NCBI RefSeq assembly: GCF_027943255.1
Contig: NC_072896.1
Span: 5,642,001 to 5,706,000, forward strand
Direction: 5' to 3'
Origin: Anastrepha obliqua
Lineage: Eukaryota; Arthropoda; Insecta; Diptera; Tephritidae
DNA length: 64,000 nt
Every line of letters starts with the position of its first letter. Positions within the stretch are counted from its first letter, which is position 1. A program made the position numbers and the translations under genes. A model generated the notes under the pieces. The model was not told the DNA's origin and did not search any database. It saw nothing but the letters and a program-made list of their open reading frames with translations. This document shows, piece after piece, positions 55,040 to 64,000 of the stretch.

Positions 55040-58000
55040 AGTGGGGGCTTATGGATAGGTAGGTAGAAGTTGCAGTCGGTCTCTAACCCTTGTGAATGCA
55101 GAGGGCGTAGAAAGTAGTGTGGTGATCGTCCTTTTGTTAGGAGCTTATCTGGTCGATCTCGATAGCCCGGATGGTTTGTTATCACTGTCAATTACCTAGA
55201 AATATTGACCTTTGTGGGTCGCAGGTGAATTAGTGAAGATAATTTTTGTTTTATGCTTCGTAAGCCAGGCGAGAGGTATAGAGATGGTCCTAGCCGAATG
55301 AAATAGGTAAGTGAATAACAAATATTGCATATTTACAAGGGAGGGAAATAGCAAGAAAAACTTGCTTAAACACGCGACATTCTGTCAGCTCGCCTACTAG
55401 TGAAAGTTGTTGGGATTTAACTTCAAGCAAACATGGATTTCTTCTAGAAACGGAATTGTTACCGCTTGTCAAGTGAATGAGTTGGAAATCCGGTTTATTG
55501 CTGCGAATTGGGCAATAACTTTAAAGGATCTAAAAACATATGCCTGTTTTATGTGCGATTTCAGATATAAATTTGGCGTGCTTGTTAAATAAATTTAGAA
55601 ATCTTGCAGCTCATATTCTTCGGATTTAATTACTTGTGTTTTTGTTTTTCATTTTACGGAAGTGACAGTCATTTCCATGCACATAAAACGCATTATGGGT
55701 ATAAAAATCAGATGCTCCGCTGGAAGTAGCTTAAGTTAGATTTGTTTCTCTTTTCTGCCATTTTTCTTTGAACGCCAAGCTGTGTCCGCTAGTTGCTGGT
55801 TCTACGCAAATCTGTTTGATATTCTGTCAGCGGGGAGTTAAATTAATATTTGGCATTGCGTTGTCGTGTCGCTAAGTGAATTGTTAGCAATTGAGTTTTT
55901 AACTACGAACGCATTCTGACTTACAAATGCAACGAGTATTTATTTTTACTATTATTATTATTTTTTTTTTTTACGATGTAATGAAATTGTAGACACCCTT
56001 GGAAGTTTCATTGGAAGACATAAAAGGTATGACAGAAAAACTGGAAAATTTTAAGATATGCAAAATAATAAATACAAGGCGACAGGAATCAGAGCGAGTA
56101 GTGAAAAAACTGAAGTATTTAAATTTACAGTGACTCTTGTAATTCATTGCATGTGGTTAGAAAATGGAGAAGATGACCAGAGCGAAAGACCCGCCTTTTC
56201 ACGGAAGGCGGTAAGAGACAGAACGCGTGATAAGAGTGATTGAAACTGTGAAAAAAACTTTAAAGTCATCTCGTAAAAAGCGAGAGAAGGTTTGTAAAAC
56301 CGTCGGATAGCAATTTTGGCTTATCTTACAACGAGTAAGGTTAGTTTCAACTGGTTGACTTGCAGTCACGCGTAAACCGGTGCGGTCCATAGCGATATCA
56401 GATGGAGTTCATTAGTTGTGCATTTTAAAATAGTCCACCTGCATGGTGCCTGTTTCTGTAGCAAATTTAAGGAGACATTTCGAACTTACTGCTGAGGTAT
56501 CTTCCAATCTATCAAACTGTGATACCCCCAGATATTTTAAGCGCGTTTGGAGTAACGCAGGCATCTCTTGAACCCTGCTCTCTCATTTCCTGCAATTCTC
56601 GCTGTCCGAGATTCCTGTCTACTAATTTGACTTTCAGGAAAACTGTGCGGGTGCCAGAAACCTGCGTTATTAATGTAAATATTTACCGGACACTATTCAA
56701 TGGGCTTGGATTTCCTCATCGTGTTCTTCCACGTTGTCCTGCTTTCGTTAGGCAAATAGTCACACTCTGTGGCCCTCATTTCATTAGCACTCTTCGAAAT
56801 CTATCCACCCTTTCTATTGTGTTTTTACACCTTTTGGATTGATACTCTTCTAAGTGCGCCCGTTTCAGGAACATTCGGCTAAGCAAAACTCGAAAAAACA
56901 GAATTACATGAAGAAAAGTAGGTGTTCAAAATAAAAGAGGGTCTGTCCTTACGATTAACTGCTAAATTACATTTTTTATATTTATTTATTTCACCACTTA
57001 AAACTAATGAGTAATACTTTTGGCCTTCCATCAAAATTTCACCAGGAGTTGCAAAGGGAAAATATTTCAATATGTGGCAAAATTTTGGTATTTTTGTGCG
57101 AATTTTCGATTCATAAATCTGCATTTAGTTGTAACTTCTAAATTATAAAACTTTTTCGATTACAGGCAAATTTTACAAATGGCAAATATTTGAATAACAA
57201 CTGTCAAAAATACTTGACGCCAACGGCAATAGATAGCAATAACTTGGTAACAAACAGCAACAACAATAGAACTTCAAATATGGAAATGGAGATGGCAACT
57301 GCAGTTGCAACAGACAGCAACGCACAACAAAGGTAAGGGAACATTTGTGTGTAAGTGCGAATGTGAGTGAATATATCGGTACACACACTTGTATCTGTGC
57401 ATGTGCCGGTACATTTGTGTACGGTGAAAGCCAGCGGAAATGACAGTATTTACACAAGTTCCGGTTTTGGGAGAAGTTGACACATCAGCCACTAGCTGCG
57501 GTGACTCTGTTTGGCCGCCTGAATGTGTGCGTGTGTGCGGCGCACAGCCATTCGGACAAATGACAGAAAAAGTTCAAAAAATCTGTGTGACAAATAGTGG
57601 CATATGTTGAGCATAAATGGCGACACACAACCATAGCCATAATAAATGGTAGTGGCCATAGTCGTGTAACTGGGGGCGAGCAAGCCATTTGCGTCGCCAG
57701 CAAAACGTTCCTTTTATGTTTTTGTTTAGATTTTTGAGCTTTTGGTTTTTTTGTTGTTTTTTTTTTTTGTGCGCTGCAGCATAAATCTGTACAAAAGTCT
57801 GCTATGTGTGATTTTTCTGCTGCCTGTTTTTTTGACAAAATGCAAATGTACGCGGGCAGAAAAACGTCGCTCGCACAGTGCAACAGTTTGACATATGTTG
57901 TAGCGGCAACAACAGCACGGCAACAGTAAATAGCGCACAAAAACATTTAACGGTTGTTTATTTATTTACTTTCTTTTTGTTTTGCTACCCCACAGCTGAC

Positions 58001-58320
58001 AAAGCGTTGCAATGTGGAACACAAACAAACTATGCAAAACAGCAGAGAACCTAACACAAACAACAACGCGGCAGAAATGATCACAGCGACGAAAAAGTGG
58101 CTTTGCAAAAACTCTGTGAAAAAGTGTAGTTGAATTTTCTGTTAAATGGTCAAAGGTGTGGAAGACAAGGCAAGAAATGCTGCGATAACATAAAAGTTCG
58201 TACTTCTCAGAGGGCACAGTGGTCATGGCCTTACCGTTTTAGGTGGCGCATTAATACCAGGAGTTAAGCAAATTTCTGTTGCTTCTTCAGACTTTTTCTT
58301 TAATCCCCATATCCCCGTAT
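55040..58320. other. No gene identified
   Basis: No convincing coding block. A TATAAAAATCAG at 55700-55711 lacks a following open frame. The stretch 56519-56842 has open frames on the plus strand, but no motif was recognised. 57150-58250 is rich in CA and CAACA words, as in fly introns. Confidence 0.4.
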
Positions 58321-58331
58321 CCCCATACCTA

Positions 58332-59643
58332 CTGGGTTGCCCATATTCGACGGACCCATGTGTTTTTTTTTAAATCAAAGAAAAACACAATTTTTTGATG
58401 TTGACGATAATAATCATTTTATTTGGTTCAAGTAGATTTGTTGACATCACTTTTTGAATATGATATCTCTCAAATGGCCACCTTGAGCCTGAACGGCGTA
58501 TTGTACCTGTTTTGCAGCATTTTCTATAGTTTTAGCGAACATTTCGGCTGGAATAAAGCCTATTTCCCCACGGATGTTGTTCTTGAGCTCTTCTATGGTC
58601 TTTGGCTTATTAATATAAACCTTTGATTTTAAATATCCCCACAAGAAGAAGTCAGGTGGCGTTAATCAGGCGAACGATGTGGCCAGTCAAAATCGCCATT
58701 TTTCGACATCAAACGACGAGGAAACAATTTCTTCAAAAAATCGATTGTGGTGCGAGCTGTGTGTGGTGGAGCGCCGTCTTGTTGAAACCAGAACTGCCTC
58801 ACACGCTTTCGACGAATAATTGGCATGACAAAAGTGGTTATCATATCGCGATGACGCTCCTGATTGACGGCAACAGCTTGACCATCTTCATTTTCGAAGA
58901 AAAACGGCCCAATAATCGTTTTCGCACTAACGCCGCACCAAACAGTGACTTTTTCGTCGTAAAGAGGTACCTCTTGAATTTCGTGAGGATTTTCAGTGGC
59001 GTAAATACGGCAATTTTGCTTGTTTACCGTCCCATTCAATAAGAAATGAGCCTCATCGGACATGATGATTTTGTTCCAAAATTGCTCGTCATCTTCAGCC
59101 ATTTCGATGGCTCTTTGGACCCATTCGAATCACCGAGGCTTGTCCGCAGGCAACAATCTTTGCGTCAATTGAATGTTATACGGGAATAAATGCAAATCAA
59201 TGCGGATAATTCGTTGTTAAGTGGCCCGAGCAATGCCCAACTGCTGAAGCGGCGATTTTGGTATGACCTTGGCGACGTCTCAACACAGGCCCGTACAAGA
59301 GCAATAGTCTCATCCGATCGCCTTGGTCGGTTTTGATTTGGACTCTTTGGATTAGAAAGAGCATCACCAGTCGAAAACCTTTCTTGCAAACGTTTAATGG
59401 TGTTCTTAGAAGGCGCACTTTTCGCATTATTTATTTTTTTATACGCACGTGAAGTTTTCACAATTGGCTTCTTTGTTGAATGTAAATTTCAACAATTTGG
59501 GAGCGCTCGCGTGGCGTGTACTGTTCCACGGTTAAAATCTGTTTGGACTGACGCTTCCAACGCGGTATGTCATTAAGCGATCTGACGTCTCTGTCAAAAG
59601 ATCCAGGGTTGCCAGATGGGTCCGTCGAATATGGGCAACCCTG
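58332..59643 (-). mobile_element. Near full-length DD41D-type mariner, disabled (1312 bp)
   Basis: Same ends as the 54268 element, TA at 58330-58331 and 59644-59645. Transposase on the minus strand: DNA-binding part (APSKNTIKRLQERFSTGDAL), first Asp in IIMSDEAHFLLNG, VTVWCGVSAKTIIGPFFFEN, second Asp in FWFQQDGAPPH, third in LTPPDFFLWGYLKSKVYINK, tail to GGHLRDIIFKK. There are 41 residues between the second and third Asp, the rosa-type spacing. Defects: the start codon is GTG (59527-59529; ATG in the short copy), one base lost near 59476, a stop at about 59133, one base lost near 58664. All three catalytic Asp codons survive. Confidence 0.9.
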
Positions 59644-59644
59644 T

Positions 59645-59875
59645 ACACTTGTATACCATCTGCGAATGGAAGATGTTTTTTTGTTTTCAATGATAACCTT
59701 TTTATAGCAGAGAAGTTTTTAACAGGTTATCGGTAATGCTGGTCGAGGGGCGATCGATATTAGAATACATTTTTTCTATCAATTCATATTTCATGCCCAC
59801 AGTGCATTTCAAAGCCGTGTGCTTCCGAACTTGAGTCAATCGCAAGCCCATTCAGCTGGTCTGTTAACGGACGTT
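59645..59875 (-). mobile_element. Diverged SINE copy
   Basis: Begins at the mariner end with CATCTGCGAATGGAAGATG. It contains GGTCGAGGGGCGATCGATAT, TTCTATCAATTCATATTTCATGC-like body and a worn head (CCCATTCAGCTGGTC), in family order on the minus strand. The mariner may have inserted into it. Confidence 0.5.
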
Positions 59876-59879
59876 GAAC

Positions 59880-62700
59880 CTATAGACTTATTACCAAAAT
59901 TAGCCATTGGGTGACCAGGAATCACGGAGATGTGACCACTATTTGACCCAAATATTGAGTGATCACGGATGCTTCTTGGATTGCCTCCATCGTTTTCATA
60001 TGGAGGGCACTCCGTTTTGTCCAATGTAAAAAGCGCACAACAATGCAATAGAAAGGGCGGAGCGCGTGTTCTTCTTCTGCGATCGTTTTAACGAAGAACG
60101 CCGAACGCTTGAGCTATTCTTGGGTGAACAGCTGAGCCCAGACAGCTGAATCAATAAGTGACTGAATGAGTGTGCATCAAATGATTACAGTTAAAAGCTT
60201 CCTGCAACACGCGGAGTGCCAGCGCAAAACGCAGCTCCAGATTTTTTACTGAAAACCCAATTTTATCGATCCAGCATCGGAAATTTGAAACGCCTGTTGC
60301 CAAGGAGGGTGATTATATATTTGATAAAAAAAACTTGTAAGAAATTTTTATTTATTCGAATTTACCGTAAAAAAGGCAATCATTTCTTTTCTTTTAATAC
60401 CTTCGCTATCTTGAATATAGAGGAAAGTTTATAGGTCTTTGTAAGTGGTGGCACAGAAAATAGATTTATTGGGAATAAAACGGTAAAAATTTTATTAAAC
60501 TCCATTCGAAAAACAACAAGCACATAGTGCCCCCTTTGTCCCTCTCCCCTACTACCACAAGTGATGCCCAAGGGTGCACTTTCGTTGCCAAATTTTTGGC
60601 ATATTTGTGGAAGCGAAAATACATTAAAAAATATATCTGAAAAACAAACAAGTGCAACAGGACAACAGTGTGGCATGGGATGTATATGTATTTGTTCTGT
60701 TGCCATTAAGTTGTTTGTTTTACGCGCGCAACTTTATTTGTTGCTGGTTTTCACAGAACACTCGCTGACGCCGCTTATTTGTTTTTTTCCCGCTGCATTT
60801 CGCATTACTGATACGCTGATGCAGGCGATTTTCGAAAGGCAAATAAACAATTTTCAATCTTTTTTCAAGCAATTTTTTTTTTCATTTGTTGCAATGCAAC
60901 TGACCAATAAACGCCACACAATGGCTGCTGGCGGAAAAAATGGTATTAAGTGTTATTTCGAAAATAATGGGAAAGGTTATTTGCGGAAGGAAAGGAGTGG
61001 GGGTAAGCTACACCGGTGCAAATGCGTTTCAAAGTCGTACCTCACATTGGCCAGCATCAATAACAGTTAGTGAATTCGCGCATTCAACAATTTCTCACAG
61101 AAGCTCAGCTTTGAGTGAAGTTGAGCGGAAGTGTAGCAGCGTTTTTTGTTTTATCTTTACGCTCGCGCACTGCCTGTTGATCCACGAAAGCGCTAGTATC
61201 GTTTGCTTACATACATACATACATAGATATATGAACATATAATACGCGCATTCACACCTTCACGCCACTCTTCTGGCTTCGAGAAAATCAATAGAGCTTT
61301 GTTTTCAAGCTACATTCACACATTTCCCAGTTACATTCGTATAAATTGTCTAACTAACTTCCCGTTGCATGAATTTTAAATTTCTGTATAGCACCGCTTT
61401 TTCCTGCACAATTTCATGTGTTCACAAACGTACGCACAGCACGCACACACACACATACAAATGTGCATATGCTGGGAGTTACATGTTTTATAGCGCGCAC
61501 TGTGAGCGCAGAAGCACTGCTAGCTCGCCAACGAGCAAATAATGTAATTGTACATATGTTGAAATGTCAACCCCACATGAGTAATGTGATTTTTATGCCC
61601 CAGTACAGTTCTTCCAAGTCATGCATCCCCGTGCTAGCTGTTAATCAAACACACATAAATACGTACTAAAAAGAAATTTTATGGAACTGTAAAAATTGAA
61701 TGAAGCTGTACAGTGATAGCGGAAATGATTTAAAAAATGTAAAGAAACAATTTTGCAAGCAAGTAATGGCTTCTTCCGTTTGGGGACCGGATATTCGAAA
61801 GTGTAAGCGCATTTAGACTGCTGGAACTCTCACTGTAAGTTTATGGGGCTCCTTTATGACATATATGCGCGCCTGTGTATATGTATGTGTGTAGATAAGT
61901 GTCGATACTAAGTGACAAAGATATTTTTTCTATATAAGCTTTCCTTCTTCCAGCACTAATTTTGGGATGCAAAATTCAAAGTCGCAAAAATTGCAGTTTT
62001 GAATCTAAGTTTGCGTTAAATGAATTGTTGGTAGTTTCAGATCCACGAATAATGTTTGTAAAATGCGCAAGATTTGAATAGAGTTCGATTTTCTTGCCCT
62101 GAAAGTGTCGAGTTCTACTCCTCTACTTTTCCCCCCAGTACGCGTATTAGAAGGTTCAGAAAACATTTAAAATATGTGGGGACAATTATTTCTTCAGCTA
62201 TTCTGCTTAATGAAATTAAGTTGAAAAACGTGCCCTACAAAGCATCTTTGGGCAAAAACCTTGCTATCAAACAGTGACAATGGCCATAGCGCGATTTTGG
62301 AAACACGAAAATATCATTCTAGGCTGGTTCTCCATTTAGACTACGAAATCGAAATTAATAGTACGCGACTTACAGATTCCACTAAAATTTTTGGGTTCCC
62401 AGAGAAGTACTTAATATTCACCGAAATGAAAAGAATCCAGATGAGCTTAATAGAAATTGGAAAATGCACCCAAGAAGGACAATTTTTGTATTCAAAGCAA
62501 ATCGGAACGAAAAACAGACTTGTATGTAATTTTTTCTTTTTCCCATTCTCCGCATAGCTGCAACAAGTGCCAGTTTTTCAAACGAAAATGCAGCGATTTG
62601 TGTGGCTTGGTTAAAATATAAGAACAGTTCTCTATTTAGTATCCATCAAATTTCCAGAAGGATAGCCTCTGTTAATTTGAGAGGATGGGAGGAGTCTCTG
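59880..62700. other. No gene identified
   Basis: Frames such as 60561-61070 and 62261-62557 are open but show no domain, signal peptide or splice support. 61200-61480 carries ACATACATAC and CACACA runs. Confidence 0.4.
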
Positions 62701-62707
62701 CTACTTT

Positions 62708-63335
62708 CAGATCTTGAAAATCATTAAAATATAGAAACCGAAATAAAAAAAAAATATCAAAATACAATTTTAAATTTAATTTTTTTTTCTTTTACCTTTT
62801 CTATATTTTTTTCTACATTCAGATCAACAAAATAATTAAAATTAAATAACCGGGATAAAAGAAAATTTAATTTCTCCCACGTAACCGAAATGCAAAAACA
62901 AAAAACAAAATTTTAATTTTTTTATTTTTTCCACATTCGACTCAAGAAAATCAATAAAATATGGTAACCGGAATTAAAAAAAAAACAAATTGTTACATTT
63001 ATATTTAATTTCAGATCAAGAACATCATAAAATACGATAATCGAAATTAGAAAAAAAAATCTGCAAAGCTTTTCTACATTCAGATCACGAAATTCATTAA
63101 ACTATTCTAACAAAAATTCAACACAAAAATTAAAAAAAATTGTTTTCCTTACTTGAGATCAAGAAAAAAATTAAAATATAAATAGTAACCGAAATTCAAC
63201 CGAAACAATTAATTTTTTTTTCTTCATTCAAGAAAATTATTAAAATAAAGTAACCAAAACTCCAAAAAAGAAGAAATTTGAGGAAAATTTGAATTTTTTT
63301 ACATTCAAATCACGAAAAAAACTAAAATATATAAT
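62708..63335. repeat. Diverged tandem repeat, about eight units
   Basis: Units contain CAGATCA(A/C)GAAAATCATTAAAATA followed by a TAACCGAAATT word and a variable A/T run, here listed in parts. Starts near 62708, 62819, 62938, 63014, 63081, 63155, 63229 and 63305, spacing 65-120 bases. Variation in length and sequence points to an old array. Confidence 0.72.
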
Positions 63336-63336
63336 A

Positions 63337-64000
63337 TTAGGTGCGCAAAAAAATTCTCACTGGTTTTTTAATGAAAATACAACTTTATTCTGAAAAAATG
63401 GTTACAAGTGAATCATTGAAAGTATTGTCCTTCGCTGCCTACTACTTTTTGCCATCTTTCTGGTAGATCTCGTATACCGTCGCGGTAAAACTGTTCATCT
63501 TTTGAGGCTATCCACGGATCAAGCCATTTTTTGATGTCTTCATATGAATGGAGCTGCTGGTCAGCTAGACCATGTGCCATCGAACGGAACAGGTGATAAT
63601 CGGACGGCGCAATATCTGGAGAATATGGTGGGTGGGGTAGGATTTCCCATTTCAGTGTTTCCAGATAGGTTTTAGCGGGTTTGGCAACGTGAGGCCGAGC
63701 GTTGTCATGCTGTAGAATCACTTTCTCATGCCTTTCCGCGTATTGTGGACGCTTCTCGCGCAGTGCTCGGCTCAATCGCATCAATTGAAGTCAATACCGA
63801 TCCTCAGTGATGGTTTCGGTTGATTTCAGCACAGTTCATAATAATTAACACCAACTTGGCCCCCCCAAATACATAGCATAACCTACGCAGCATGAATATT
63901 CGGCCGAGGCGATGACGTAGAAGTATAACCGGGCAGTCCTCATGATTTTATTTTCTTTGGATTGCTGTAATATATCCCTTTTTCATCACCCGTCACAATG
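63337..64000 (-). mobile_element. Mariner (DD34D), cut by the window end
   Basis: 3' end TTAGGTGCGCAAAAAAATTC at 63337, preceded by TA. Minus-strand transposase: first Asp in IVTGDEKGIYYSNPKK near 63985 (the usual Trp after GDEK is Gly), then several stops to about 63785. An open stretch of 123 codons follows, with ILQHDNARPHVAKPAKTYLE, PPYSPDIAPSDYHLFRSM and the end ERWQKVVGSEGQYF, stop at 63413. The D-to-D spacing is 34. Resembles the vertumnana-like group of mariners. The other end lies beyond position 64000. Confidence 0.88.

Noticed and set aside
55700..55711. TATAAAAATCAG as a promoter
   Set aside because: No open frame, start codon in context, or downstream exon could be found.
56519..56842. 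107-codon plus-strand frame as a gene
   Set aside because: No start context, domain or splice signal; GNERA on the opposite strand hinted at RNase H but the neighbouring residues do not fit.
57485..57946. 153-codon minus-strand frame as a secreted protein
   Set aside because: Low-complexity CAACA/TTTTG DNA with no TATA, no plausible product and overlapping frames of similar length.
21632..64000. DIP Ig1 exon upstream
   Set aside because: Looked for the expected exon end before VPPNI and the tyrosine-cysteine block of Ig1 on the minus strand; nothing convincing.

Overview
The window looks like nuclear DNA of a schizophoran fly, most likely a tephritid fruit fly. This is inferred from fly-type TATA/initiator promoters, GT-AG introns, immunoglobulin exons that read as a fly DIP cell-surface receptor, an intronless neprilysin-like gene, and AT-rich sequence crowded with mariner elements and LINE relics. 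No bacterial or viral gene organisation was seen. Host genes are few and mobile DNA dominates.

Host genes. (1) An intronless M13 (neprilysin-like) metallopeptidase on the minus strand, 6249-8252, with TATA box and poly(A) signal. (2) Three exons of a DIP/lachesin-type immunoglobulin receptor on the minus strand, 21473-21631, 15154-15282 and 14829-14979, with matching splice phases. The first Ig domain and the 3' end are not seen, so the gene probably runs past the window and the peptidase gene may sit inside or just beyond it. (3) A two-exon gene for a small secreted acidic peptide on the plus strand (45520-46788). It has TATA box, initiator, signal peptide, intron and poly(A) signal, but its exons are too short to stand out as open frames.

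Mobile DNA by region. 0-6 kb: three decayed mariner-type transposons, a 366-bp palindrome and a perfect ATAAC array. 9.9-14.6 kb: a LINE reverse-transcriptase relic split by an element flanked by TTAA, another LINE tail, a Tc1/mariner relic and SINE pieces. 15-22 kb (a DIP intron): a short Helitron with a 120-bp tandem array and helicase tail, SINEs, RTE-like LINE relics and an internally deleted mariner. 24-28 kb: a mariner with 186-bp terminal repeats, and an R4-like LINE tail embedded in a TTTTA microsatellite. 30-41 kb: a second TTAA element, LINE relics, a 1.8-kb GATAGA array and SINE/RTE copies. 43-51 kb: mariner, LINE and Tc1 relics, with a third TTAA element splitting another LINE relic. 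53-64 kb: a SINE split by a deletion derivative of a DD41D mariner whose near full-length relative lies 4 kb away, and a further mariner cut by the window end.

The most interesting structure is the nesting. Three TTAA-flanked elements have related GGGG-type ends, and two of them cut LINE coding frames so precisely that the frame rejoins when the element and one TTAA copy are removed. A tRNA-headed SINE family recurs about nine times. Family names rest on motif recognition from memory; no database search was run.
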